Source: Streptomyces clavifer
GTDB lineage: Bacteria; Actinomycetota; Actinomycetes; Streptomycetales; Streptomycetaceae
DNA: 64,000 nucleotides
NCBI GenBank assembly: GCA_014651175.1
Contig: BMWJ01000002.1
Location: forward strand, 124,001 to 188,000
Direction: 5' to 3'
The notes under the pieces are model-generated. The model did no database searches. It was not told the DNA's origin and saw only the letters and a list, made by a program, of their open reading frames with translations. Each line of letters starts with the position of its first letter. Positions within the stretch are counted from its first letter, which is position 1. Positions 44,223 through 52,237 of the stretch are shown here, piece after piece. The position numbers and the translations under genes were made by a program.

Positions 44223-45230
44223 TCAGGCCGGGGCAGGCCCCGTGCTCGCCCGCACGGTGAGCTCCGGTGCAAGCAGCTCGACCTCGTCGGTGCCGCGGCC
44301 CGCGAGTTTGGCCACCACCTGCTCCACCGCTCTGCGCCCCATCTCCTGCGCCGGGATGGCGACGGAGGTGAGCCGCACCGAGGCCTGTGTGGCGACCTGT
44401 TCGGGGCAGATCGCGACGACGGAGACGTCCTCGGGGACCGCGCGCCCCTGCTGCTGGAGCAGGTTGAGCAGCGGCTCGACGGCGGCCTCGTTCTGCACGA
44501 TGAAGCCGGTCGTGCCCGGCCGCTCGTCGTAGACCCTGGCCAGGGTGCCGGCCATCGCCGCGTACCCTCCCTCGCAGGGCCGGTGCAGGACCCGCACGCC
44601 CGTCTCCTGGGCTTTGGCCCGTATGCCGTCCACGGTCCGTTCGGCGAAGCCGGTGTGGCGCTCGTAGACGGCGGCGGCCTCGCCGATCACGGCGATCTCG
44701 CGGTGTCCGAGGTCGGAGAGGTGCTCGACGCAGAGCGCACCCGTGGCCTCGAAGTCGAGGTCCACGCAGGTCAGTCCGGCGGTGTCGGCGGGCAGGCCGA
44801 TGAGGACGGCGGTCCGTCCGGACTCGCGGAGCAGCGGGAGCCGTTCGTCGTGCATCTCGACGTCCATCAGGATCATCGCGTCCGCGAGCGAGCTCCCGGC
44901 GATCCGCCGGACCGCCGCGGGACCTTCCTCTCCGGTGAGGAGCAGGACGTCGTAGCCGTGGGTCCGGGCGGTGGTGGCGACGGCGATGGCGATCTCCATC
45001 ATCACCGGCACGTACATGTCGGTGCGCAGCGGCACCATGAGCGCGATGATGTTGGTCCGGCTGCTGGCGAGGGCGCGTGCCCCCGCGTTGGGGTGGTAGC
45101 CGAGCTGCCGGATGCTGAGCTCCACCCGCTCACGGGTGGAGGCGGAGATCGACCGCTTCCCGCTGAGGACATAGCTCACCGTGCTCGCGGAGACTCCGGC
45201 GTGCTGGGCGACCTCGGCAAGCGTGACCAT
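44223..45230 (-). CDS. LacI-family repressor of the xyloglucan locus
   Basis: The 335-residue regulator has an N-terminal helix-turn-helix (LAEVAQHAGVSASTVSYVLS, residues about 4-23), a hinge helix (NAGARALASSRT) and a periplasmic-binding-like effector domain. TCGAAGCGCTTCGA or a near copy flanks its own promoter, and the same site lies at both divergent xyloglucan promoters, so it very likely represses all three. The effector is probably a xyloglucan oligosaccharide or a released sugar. GGAGAG precedes the ATG. It is expected to act as a dimer or, given paired operators, a tetramer with looping. Confidence 0.88.
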   Translation of the reverse strand: MVTLAEVAQHAGVSASTVSYVLSGKRSISASTRERVELSIRQLGYHPNAGARALASSRTNIIALMVPLRTDMYVPVMMEIAIAVATTARTHGYDVLLLTGEEGPAAVRRIAGSSLADAMILMDVEMHDERLPLLRESGRTAVLIGLPADTAGLTCVDLDFEATGALCVEHLSDLGHREIAVIGEAAAVYERHTGFAERTVDGIRAKAQETGVRVLHRPCEGGYAAMAGTLARVYDERPGTTGFIVQNEAAVEPLLNLLQQQGRAVPEDVSVVAICPEQVATQASVRLTSVAIPAQEMGRRAVEQVVAKLAGRGTDEVELLAPELTVRASTGPAPA

Positions 45231-45270
45231 TCAGCTCTCCATTACAGATGAGGACGGTAAAGAAGAGTCG

Positions 45271-45284
45271 GTGAAGCGCTTCGA
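45271..45284. promoter_or_regulatory. LacI operator downstream of the lacI promoter
   Basis: GTGAAGCGCTTCGA differs from the perfect palindrome only at its first two bases. It lies in the 5' leader of the LacI gene, 40 bases before the ATG. Confidence 0.75.
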
Positions 45285-45334
45285 CAGCACCCCCTGCCCT
45301 CCTCTTCACACTCTGACATGCACAGACACCGATG

Positions 45335-45363
45335 AGCCTAGACTTGCTCACAGGGACTGTCCA
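45335..45363 (-). promoter_or_regulatory. Predicted promoter of the LacI gene
   Basis: On the minus strand TGGACA (45363-45358), a 17-base spacer and TAGGCT (45340-45335) form a good housekeeping-type promoter. It is bracketed by the two operators, so autoregulation is expected. Confidence 0.6.
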
Positions 45364-45371
45364 GAGTGGAG

Positions 45372-45385
45372 TCGAAGCGCTTCGA
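45372..45385. promoter_or_regulatory. LacI operator upstream of the lacI promoter
   Basis: This is a perfect copy of TCGAAGCGCTTCGA, 101 bases centre to centre from the site at 45271. It is also 34 bases past the pectinesterase stop, so bound repressor could block read-through from that gene. Confidence 0.8.
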
Positions 45386-45418
45386 CCGCCTTCGGGCCCT
45401 CTCACTGCACACCGTGGC

Positions 45419-46504
45419 TCAGGACGCCGACGGTGTCCAGCCGTCCAGCCAGTCCGCGGTCTCCTGCGCGGTGGCCTGGGCATCGGAGAGCTGCGGTCGG
45501 TCGCTGCTCGCCGCGCCGGCGCCCGGTCCGGTGTTCTTGTACTCGGCGAAGCGGTCGTCCTTCCAGGAGAAGCCGCTCATGTCGGTCCACGGGGCGGATC
45601 TGATCGCGGCACTGAGGTTGGTGTTGCGGAAGGTGGCCATCGGGTCGAGGGAGGCGTCACCACCGGCGTGCCAGGGACGTCCGAGGTAGAAGCTCGCCCC
45701 GGAGACGTCCCCGTTGACGGTCGAGCTGTTGATCAGGAAGCCCTTGCGGCCGGCCGCGGTACTGGGCGCGGCGATGTAGCCGGCGGAGCTGCCGTTCCAC
45801 CGCTTCTTCAGCGTGATGACGGACTTGTCGATCACCGCACTGGCCCGCCCGAAGATGAAGTCGACGTTGCCGACGACATAGGAGTTGACCATGTAGACCC
45901 GGCCGAGGGTCGCCTTGGACGCGGTGTCGAGGAGCAGGGTGTCCTGGTCGCCGGTGACGATGACGGAGTCGAGGAAGACCTTGTCCGCGGCGGTGCGCAG
46001 GGCGACGGCCTGGAGTCCGCTCATGTTCTGGTTGGCGGCCTCGTCGAAGTCGTTGGAGAGGGTGAGGTTGCGGGCCTGGAAGCCGTTCCCCTCGGCCGCG
46101 ACGGTGGCGCTGCCGCTCGTGCCGTAGGTGCCGGAACCGTCGGGCTTCTGGGTGCCGGAGGCGTTGTTGTAGACGATGACGGTGTCGTTGCGGCTCGGTC
46201 CGCTGCCCTGGAGGGTGACGTTCTGCTTGGTGGAGGGGATCTTCACGGTCTCCCGGTACGTGCCGGGTTTGACGGAGACGACGACGCGCGCGGTGTTGCC
46301 GGCCGGGATCGCGTTCACCGCGGCCTGCACGGTGGAGTACTGCCCACTGCCGTCCTTGGCCACGGTGAGGGTGGTCGCCGCTGCCGCGCCGGACGCCGAC
46401 CCGTACGCCTGTACCGACACGACGGCCAGGAGCGCCGTCCCTCCCGCGACCAGCGTGCGGCGGTGCCGGGGGTCGACCGGGGTACGTCGTCGATTCGCTG
46501 CCAT
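45419..46504 (-). CDS. Secreted pectin methylesterase (CE8)
   Basis: The 361-residue right-handed beta-helix enzyme removes methyl esters from homogalacturonan. All family motifs are present: KPGTYRETV, LQAVALR, GDQDTLL and GNVDFIFG with the two catalytic aspartates, and YLGRPWHAGG with the substrate-binding arginine. The N-terminal signal has a Tat-like RHRRTLVAGG. It is a single gene with its own upstream gap. No pectate lyase is adjacent. It faces leftward into the LacI gene with 188 bases between and no obvious hairpin. Confidence 0.93.
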   Translation of the reverse strand: MAANRRRTPVDPRHRRTLVAGGTALLAVVSVQAYGSASGAAAATTLTVAKDGSGQYSTVQAAVNAIPAGNTARVVVSVKPGTYRETVKIPSTKQNVTLQGSGPSRNDTVIVYNNASGTQKPDGSGTYGTSGSATVAAEGNGFQARNLTLSNDFDEAANQNMSGLQAVALRTAADKVFLDSVIVTGDQDTLLLDTASKATLGRVYMVNSYVVGNVDFIFGRASAVIDKSVITLKKRWNGSSAGYIAAPSTAAGRKGFLINSSTVNGDVSGASFYLGRPWHAGGDASLDPMATFRNTNLSAAIRSAPWTDMSGFSWKDDRFAEYKNTGPGAGAASSDRPQLSDAQATAQETADWLDGWTPSAS

Positions 46505-46628
46505 GACCTGATCCGTTCCGTCGGGAAGAGGTGGGGGTTCCTGGCAGTAGTCGCCGCCGCGGCCCGAAAGGTTGCCGCGTGGCGGTACGGAATCCGCAGC
46601 GGTTCCATCATCGCGTTTCCCGGCCCCG

Positions 46629-46663
46629 GGAGGGGCCCGGGCCTTCGCGGCCCGGGCCCCTCC
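46629..46663 (-). terminator. Terminator of the GH43-GH43 operon
   Basis: A perfect 15-bp stem (46629-46643 with 46649-46663) and five-base loop lie four bases past the stop of the GH43-CBM13 gene. Confidence 0.85.
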
Positions 46664-46667
46664 GGCG

Positions 46668-48122
46668 TCAGACCGCCGGGGTGAGTTTCCACTGCTGGCA
46701 GGTGTTGTTCAGCCAGGTCCACTGCCGTACGTCCGCGCCGTCGGCCGCGGAGCAGTCCGCCACGTCGGCGACCTTGCCGGTGGCCTGGTTGACGATGCGC
46801 ACCCAGCCGCCGGTGTCGGTGGTGACGAGGCGGAAGCGCTGGCAGGTGTTGTCGAGCCATGACCACTGACGGAGGTCGGCACCGTCGGCCGTCGAGCAGT
46901 CCGCCGTGTCGAGCACCTTGCCCGTCGCGACGTTGACCAGGCGGCTGGTGTCGTCGCCCCGATCCTCGACCCGCCATCTCTGCTGTGCGCCTCCGTTGCA
47001 GGTCCACTGCTGGACGTTCGCCCCGTCGGCGGTCGACGCCCCGTTCACGTCGAGGCACTTCCCGGTGGCCCGGCTGACCACGGTGTACGCGGTGGGCGTG
47101 GCCGCCGTCTCACCGGAGGGCCCGGCCAGTGTCGTGCCCAGGGCGACGGGTGTGCCGAGGTTCGGGGTGCCGTCGCTGTTCCAGCCGAACTTCTGCGCCC
47201 GCGCGGTACGTCCGTTGTCGCAGCCGTCGGACGCCGAGTCGTTCGCGTGGTAGACGATCCAGCTCTCCGTGCCGTCGGGCGAGGTGAAGAAGCCGTTGTG
47301 CCCCGGTCCGTAGACCCCGGCGGCGTCGTTCCGCTGGAAGACCGGGGTGGACTTCTTCGTCCAGGAGGATGCGGCGAGCGGGTCGGAGCCGGTCAGGGTG
47401 AGCTGCCCCAGCTTGTAGTCGGGCGTCCAGCAGCCGCTGGCGGAGTACACGATGAACGTCTTCCCGCCCCGCTGGAGCACCTCGGCGCCTTCGTTGACCG
47501 TGCCGCCCGACTTCTCCCAGTCGTAGGTGGGCGTGGAGATCGTCGAGAAGGATCCGCTGAGCGTGTACGGGTTCGACATCGGCGCGATCACCAGGTTCTG
47601 CGTACCGCCACCGCTCGCGCTGCCCAGCAGGTACATCGAGCCGTTGACGGTGAGCACGCTCGGGTCCAGCATCCAGGTGCTGCCGAGCTGGTTGCGGTAC
47701 GTGTAGGGCCCCATCGGGTCCGAGGACGCGCTCTGCAGTACGTGCACCCGCTGCGTGGGGTTGTAGTCGGTGATGTTCTGCCCGGCGACGAAGTACAGGT
47801 ACCAGCGCCCGCCCGAGTAGTGCAGTTCCGGCGCCCAGATGTTGCAGCAGCGGGAGGCCGCGTCACCTTTCCACACCTGCACGCTCGGCGCGGTGGCGAG
47901 CCCGGCGAGTGTGGGCGACTTGCGCAGGGTGATGACGTCGGTCCAACTCGTCGCCACCAGGTAGTAGTTGCCGTCGTGGTACGAGATCCAGGGGTCGGCG
48001 CCCTTCTGCGCCTTGACCGGGTTGGTGTAGGGCCGCCCCTCGGCAGCGGACGCCGCCGTCGGCTGGCCCAGCGCGAGGGCGAGCAGGAGGGCGCTCAGCA
48101 GGGTCAGTAGGCGACGGGCCAT
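46668..48122 (-). CDS. Secreted GH43 arabinanase/arabinofuranosidase with CBM13
   Basis: The 484-residue protein has a signal peptide ending ASAAEG and a five-bladed GH43 domain with the acidic triad predicted in KGADPWIS, MLDPSVLT and NEGAEVLQ. A C-terminal ricin-type CBM13 (about residues 350-484) has three repeats ending AQQRW, CQRFRL and CQQWKL. The substrate is probably arabinan or arabinoxylan side chains. Its start overlaps the preceding GH43 gene by 19 bases, so they are co-translated. GGAGCAGCGG precedes the ATG. Confidence 0.9.
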   Translation of the reverse strand: MARRLLTLLSALLLALALGQPTAASAAEGRPYTNPVKAQKGADPWISYHDGNYYLVATSWTDVITLRKSPTLAGLATAPSVQVWKGDAASRCCNIWAPELHYSGGRWYLYFVAGQNITDYNPTQRVHVLQSASSDPMGPYTYRNQLGSTWMLDPSVLTVNGSMYLLGSASGGGTQNLVIAPMSNPYTLSGSFSTISTPTYDWEKSGGTVNEGAEVLQRGGKTFIVYSASGCWTPDYKLGQLTLTGSDPLAASSWTKKSTPVFQRNDAAGVYGPGHNGFFTSPDGTESWIVYHANDSASDGCDNGRTARAQKFGWNSDGTPNLGTPVALGTTLAGPSGETAATPTAYTVVSRATGKCLDVNGASTADGANVQQWTCNGGAQQRWRVEDRGDDTSRLVNVATGKVLDTADCSTADGADLRQWSWLDNTCQRFRLVTTDTGGWVRIVNQATGKVADVADCSAADGADVRQWTWLNNTCQQWKLTPAV

Positions 48123-49075
48123 CCGCTGCTCCAGTTCAGTAGGTTGACGCCGAGCTTCGGGGTGCCGTTGTCCTGGCCGTCGTAGTAGTGGTAGACGAGC
48201 AGGTCGCCGTCGGAGTCCGCCAGGATCGACTGGCCCCCTGGTCCGATGTACCGGCCGTGCGACTCCATGACGGGAGTGCCGCCGTTGCTGAGCATGCTGA
48301 CGCCGTTGCGGTCCTTGTAGGGCCCGGTGATAGCGGTCGCCCGGCCCACCTTGATCTTGTACGTGGAGCTGGTCCCGGCACAGCAGGTGTCGTACGAGGC
48401 GAAGAGGTAGTAGTAGCCGTTGCGCTTCACTATCGACGGCGCCTCGACCGCCTTGGTCCCGGTGGGGCGGGAGGCGAGGGAGCGGCGTGCGGTGTCCCCC
48501 GCGTACTGCTTGCCCGTCGAGGGGTCGACGCGGATCATCTTGATCCCGGTCCACCAGGAGCCGAAGGAGAGCCACCACTTGCCGTCGTCGTCCACGAAGA
48601 GGTTGGGGTCGATGGCGTTGTAGTCGCTCGACGCGTTCGAGGTGTACACGATGCCGTAGTCGCTCCAACTGCCCGCCAGACCGGTGGTGGAGCCGGCGAG
48701 TCCGATGGCCGAGGTGTTGGAGCCGAAGGACGAGACGGCGTAGTACATCAGGTACGTGCCGCCGCGGTAGGAGATGTCGGGGGCCCAGGGGTCCGAGGCC
48801 GAGGAGTAGTTCTTCCACCAGCTCGGCTTCGTCGTGAAGGCGTTGCCCGACCGGCCGAAGGCGGTGCGGTCGGTGGAGGTGCGGAGCTGGAGGCCTTCTC
48901 CTGTGGAGTAGAGCAGGTACTGGCCGGACGGGCTCCGGATCATGGACGGGTCGTGGACGACGATGTCGCCGTTGACGACACCGGGGTTGGGGTAGGCGGA
49001 AGCACTGCCCGGCACGAGGGCCATCAGCAGCGCGGCGGGGAGAACGGCGAGGGTCCTTCTCAGGCTGCGGCTCAT
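48104..49075 (-). CDS. Secreted GH43 endo-1,5-alpha-L-arabinanase
   Basis: The 323-residue enzyme is a single GH43 domain behind a signal peptide ending ASAYP. The triad lies in VVHDPSMIRS (base), AIDPNLFVDDDG and KAVEAPSIVKRNG (acid). The sequence DPWAPDISYRGG and its length fit endo-arabinanases that cut the arabinan backbone. It is first of a two-gene leftward operon with the GH43-CBM13 protein, which would handle the products or side chains. A very strong ribosome site, TAAGGAGG, precedes the ATG. Confidence 0.92.
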   Translation of the reverse strand: MSRSLRRTLAVLPAALLMALVPGSASAYPNPGVVNGDIVVHDPSMIRSPSGQYLLYSTGEGLQLRTSTDRTAFGRSGNAFTTKPSWWKNYSSASDPWAPDISYRGGTYLMYYAVSSFGSNTSAIGLAGSTTGLAGSWSDYGIVYTSNASSDYNAIDPNLFVDDDGKWWLSFGSWWTGIKMIRVDPSTGKQYAGDTARRSLASRPTGTKAVEAPSIVKRNGYYYLFASYDTCCAGTSSTYKIKVGRATAITGPYKDRNGVSMLSNGGTPVMESHGRYIGPGGQSILADSDGDLLVYHYYDGQDNGTPKLGVNLLNWSSGWPVAY

Positions 49076-49176
49076 GAGGAGACCTCCTTAGGTCGTGGGG
49101 CGCGGGGGGCGCGTCGGTGGCACTGGACAGTCGCCGCCGACCGCCCACTGGTTGCCATGCCCACGCCATTCGCAGG

Positions 49177-49190
49177 TTCGACATATCGAA
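49177..49190. promoter_or_regulatory. Candidate operator upstream of the arabinanase operon
   Basis: The interrupted palindrome TTCGACATATCGAA lies in an AT-richer patch about 100 bases before the arabinanase start. The rest of the 49076-49412 gap (337 bases) shows no gene. The motif differs from the LacI site of the xyloglucan locus, so another regulator would be involved. Confidence 0.4.
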
Positions 49191-49412
49191 TAATGCTCGG
49201 CACTTCGGACGGGACCGTAGAATCGAACACGTTGCGCGTCAACGGATCGCGCACGGATTCGGCGAACGCGCGCACCCCGTGCGAGATCACGAACAGCACG
49301 AGCACGGTGCTTGGTCGGCCTGACACTCGCGGCAGGAGGAGCCCGCCCTCGAGCCGCTCGGGTCCCACCTGCCCCGGCTTGGCCACCGGCAGGTGGGAGC
49401 AACCGGTGCGGC

Positions 49413-49970
49413 TCAGCGGGTCCGGTAGCGCGCGTAGATCAGTCCGCTGTCGAACACGCGCTCCTCGACCAGCTCGAGATCGAGGCGCACCCCCTCGGGG
49501 AAGAACCGCTTGCCGCCGCCGACCACGCTCGTGGTGATGAACAGGTGGTACTCGTCCACCAGACCGGCCGCGATCGCCTGGGCCGCGAGGTTCGGGCCGT
49601 CGACGGTGAGGTCGTGATCCGCCTCGGCCTTGAGCCTGCGCACCGCGTCCGGGTCGAAGGTCCGCTCGATCGTGGTCTTCGCGCTGGACACCGACTCGAG
49701 CGTCGTGGAGTACACGATCTTCTCCGCGGCCCGCCAGTCGCGGGCGTACTGCAGGATGTGCGGCGGCAGGTCGGGCTCGGTGTGCGCGGTCTCCCAGTAG
49801 ACCATCGTCTCGTACATCCGTCGGCCGTAGAGGTACGTGCCGACGGGCCGGAAGAGGTCGTTGACGAAGGTGTGCACCTCCTGGTCCTCGGCCCCCCTGC
49901 CGAGGCCGCCCTCGGCCGCCTCGGCATAGCCGTCGAGCGAGGTGATCATCGAGTAGATGAGCTTTGCCAT
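49413..49970 (-). CDS. RibD C-terminal/dihydrofolate reductase-like protein
   Basis: The 185-residue protein has the fold of the RibD reductase domain. It starts AKLIYSMITSLDGY, then has YGRRMYETMVYW, TVDGPNLAAQAIAAGLVDEY and GGGKRFFPEG, the NADPH-pocket and helix landmarks of the family. Many stand-alone members in Streptomyces have no known substrate. GAAGGAG precedes the ATG. It is a single gene unrelated to its carbohydrate neighbours. Confidence 0.85.
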   Translation of the reverse strand: MAKLIYSMITSLDGYAEAAEGGLGRGAEDQEVHTFVNDLFRPVGTYLYGRRMYETMVYWETAHTEPDLPPHILQYARDWRAAEKIVYSTTLESVSSAKTTIERTFDPDAVRRLKAEADHDLTVDGPNLAAQAIAAGLVDEYHLFITTSVVGGGKRFFPEGVRLDLELVEERVFDSGLIYARYRTR

Positions 49971-50292
49971 GCGTCTCCTTCGCCTACGAGCGCGCCGGTC
50001 GGTCGCGGCGGTCCCGCAGGCTGTGACCTCCGCAGGGCCCGGAACTCATCGATCGACCGGCCGACCGGTTCCGTTCGCCGCCGGATCACGGACGAGGCGC
50101 GCCTCGTCGGCGGGTTGCCCGCGCAGTGTCGCGAAGCGAGTGGCCCACGCCGCTCGCGGACCATCATCGCGACCCTCGTGCCGTGACCGCCGCACCGACG
50201 CACCGCCGCACGGGACGTCCTTCCGGCCCCGCCGGCAGGCCGCGGGGCCGACGGCGAGTGGGGCCCGACGCAGCGGCCCTGCCGGGGCCCCG
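49971..50292. other. Intergenic region without visible gene
   Basis: These 322 bases are uniformly GC-rich and no frame has a convincing start or family. Nothing recognisable is present beyond the expected promoter of the reductase-like gene. Confidence 0.5.
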
Positions 50293-50703
50293 TCAGAGCC
50301 CGTAGGTGAAGTCCCCGCGGTTCGTCCGCTCCGGGCCGGGCCGCTCGGTCACGCACAGCGCCCCGCCCTCGGTGCCGACGTTCACCAGCCCGGTCGCCCC
50401 GCCGTCGAGGCCGACGAACCGCAGCGCGTGCCAGCGCGGGAGCCAGAAGACCCGGCCCCGGTGCCCGGCGAGCAGCTCCCGCAGATCGGCGGGGGCGTGC
50501 ATCCACACCTCGGGCAGGTCGCCCGCGTGCTCGAAGGCGGCGCGCAGCGCGAACCAGCCGTCGTCACGCACATCGCTGGAGGTGAGCAGCAACTCGACGG
50601 CCCGGCCCGGCTCCTGCACGCACTTCTTGGCGTGGATCCAGTGCACGTGGTGCCCGGCGGCGTACTGCGTGCAGCCGTCGTGGTGAATGAGGTGGGGGAG
50701 CAT
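50293..50703 (-). CDS. Hypothetical protein
   Basis: The 136-residue protein of unknown family begins MLPHLIHHDGCTQYAAGHHV, a His/Cys-rich segment with five histidines and a cysteine that could bind metal. RAVELLLTSSDVRDDGW and GRVFWLPRWHALRF follow. I start at ATG 50703 with GGAAGG upstream because the longer frame adds an Arg/Pro/Gly-rich stretch typical of non-coding GC-rich DNA. It has no signal or membrane segment. Confidence 0.5.
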   Translation of the reverse strand: MLPHLIHHDGCTQYAAGHHVHWIHAKKCVQEPGRAVELLLTSSDVRDDGWFALRAAFEHAGDLPEVWMHAPADLRELLAGHRGRVFWLPRWHALRFVGLDGGATGLVNVGTEGGALCVTERPGPERTNRGDFTYGL

Positions 50704-50922
50704 GGGCGGTGGCCGCCTTCCGGGGTCGTGGACCCCGGGGCCCGCCCCCGGTGTCCGCTGTTCCCCGCGCGGTGCCGCGCGGGGCGGGTCGTCACCCGGA
50801 GCACCCGCAGCGGAAGCGGGGTGCCGTCCAGCGAGCCGGGGCTTGCCACTGGAACTCATGACCCACGAAAAGCGTAACAGGAGCCGAGAGGCCGTCAGGA
50901 GGTACGCCCCGGCTCGTCGCAA

Positions 50923-50961
50923 CCCCGCCCCGGCTCGTCGCGACCCCTCCCCGGGGCGGGG
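50923..50961 (-). terminator. Hairpin after the P450 pair, with direct repeat
   Basis: CCCCGCCCCGG (50923-50933) pairs with CCGGGGCGGGG (50951-50961), 50 bases past the CYP154 stop. The arm lies within a direct repeat, CGCCCCGGCTCGTCGC at 50905-50920 and 50926-50941. The rest of the 50704-51010 gap shows no gene. Confidence 0.55.
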
Positions 50962-51010
50962 CAGGGGCGTGTCCCGAGCGGTGCTCCGGCGGCGTCCCGG
51001 CAGGCGCCCC

Positions 51011-52237
51011 TCAGCCGTGCAACAGCACGGGAAACGCCTCCATGTCGTTCTGTGTCATCACCGGCAGCTTGCGGATCTCCTCGTCCGGAACGGCGAGCCT
51101 CAGCTGCGGGAAGCGTCCGAACAGCGCCGGCAGCGCGATGCCCGCCTCCACGCGGGACAGCGCGGCGCCCGGGCAGATGTGCGGCCCGTGACCAAACGTC
51201 ATGTGCCGGATCGGCGTCGGGCGGGTGATGTCGAAGGCGTCGGCGTCGTCCCCGTGCTGCACGGCATCGCGTCCGATGGCCCGGTAGGAGATCACCACCC
51301 CCTCGCCTTCGGCTATCACCTGGTCACCGACCTGGATGTCCTCCGTGGCGAACCGCATCAGCAGATGGGTGGTGGGTGTGTCCCAGCGCAGCGTCTCCTC
51401 GATCACCGTGTCCCACGGGATCTCCCCGTCCAGTACCTTCCTCAGCTGGTCGGGGTGGGCGAGCAGCGCGCGTACGGCGTTGAGGATGAGCCCGATCGTG
51501 GTCTCGTGCCCGGCCGCCACCATGGCCTTGAGGTTGCCGACGACCTCCTCCTCGGTCAGCGGCTCGCCGCCCTCCTCGGCGAGGATCAGCGCACTGGTGA
51601 GGTCGTCGGTGGTCCGCGCCTTCTTCTCCCGTACGAGCTCCGCGTAGAACACGTCCAGCTCCGCGAGCAGCGCCATGCGCTCCTCCTGCGGGGTGAGCAT
51701 GGAGAAGAACGCCTTGTAGCGCTTCGTCAGCATCGGGTGCTGCGCCTCGTCCACCCCCATCAGGAGGCCGACCACCCGCATCGGCAACGGCTGGGCGAAC
51801 ACCGCCTTGAGGTCGACGACGCCGTCCCTCCCCTGTTCGGCGAGCGCGTCCAGCAGTTCCTCGGTGAACTTTTCGATGGCCGGGCGGATCGCCTCCAGCC
51901 GGCGCGGGGTGAGTGCCTGGGAGGTCTTCGTCCGCAGCCGGCGGTGCTCCTCGCCGTCCACGGTGAACATGGAGCGGCCTGCGTCGATCATGCCGATCAG
52001 CGGCCAGGCGTGCGTGACCTCGCCGCTCCGCCAGAGCCCCCACGCGTTCAGGTCCTTCACCAGCCGCGTGTCGACGAGCAGTTGGCGTGCCTCCGCGTGC
52101 CGGGTGACGGTCCAGGCGGGCACCCCGAGGAGCTCGATGCGGGCCAGTGGCGCGCCACCCCCGCTCAGCTTCTCGGTCTCACCGTCGAGGTCCCGGACGA
52201 GGGGGTCGACGACCACGGTCGCGTGCGGGCAGTTCAC
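51011..52237 (-). CDS. Cytochrome P450, CYP154-like
   Basis: The 408-residue P450 opens with VVVDPLVRDLDGE and has LVKDLNAWGLWRSGE, a signature of the CYP154 family. It has I-helix AAGHETT, intact K-helix EETLR and haem loop FGHGPHICPG with Cys355. It starts at GTG 52237, overlapping the stop of the CYP157-like gene as GTGA. CYP157-CYP154 pairs in Streptomyces often follow conservon (cvnABCD) genes. None is here. Electrons would come from a ferredoxin encoded elsewhere. Confidence 0.9.
   Translation of the reverse strand: MNCPHATVVVDPLVRDLDGETEKLSGGGAPLARIELLGVPAWTVTRHAEARQLLVDTRLVKDLNAWGLWRSGEVTHAWPLIGMIDAGRSMFTVDGEEHRRLRTKTSQALTPRRLEAIRPAIEKFTEELLDALAEQGRDGVVDLKAVFAQPLPMRVVGLLMGVDEAQHPMLTKRYKAFFSMLTPQEERMALLAELDVFYAELVREKKARTTDDLTSALILAEEGGEPLTEEEVVGNLKAMVAAGHETTIGLILNAVRALLAHPDQLRKVLDGEIPWDTVIEETLRWDTPTTHLLMRFATEDIQVGDQVIAEGEGVVISYRAIGRDAVQHGDDADAFDITRPTPIRHMTFGHGPHICPGAALSRVEAGIALPALFGRFPQLRLAVPDEEIRKLPVMTQNDMEAFPVLLHG

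Noticed and set aside
50905-50941. Two copies of CGCCCCGGCTCGTCGC considered as a possible CRISPR-like or attachment repeat
   Set aside because: There are only two units 21 bases apart, with no spacers, integrase or tRNA nearby. One arm is part of a terminator hairpin.
51715-51730. Partial LacI-like site (AGCGCTTCG) inside the CYP154-like gene
   Set aside because: Only one half matches the palindrome and it lies mid-gene.
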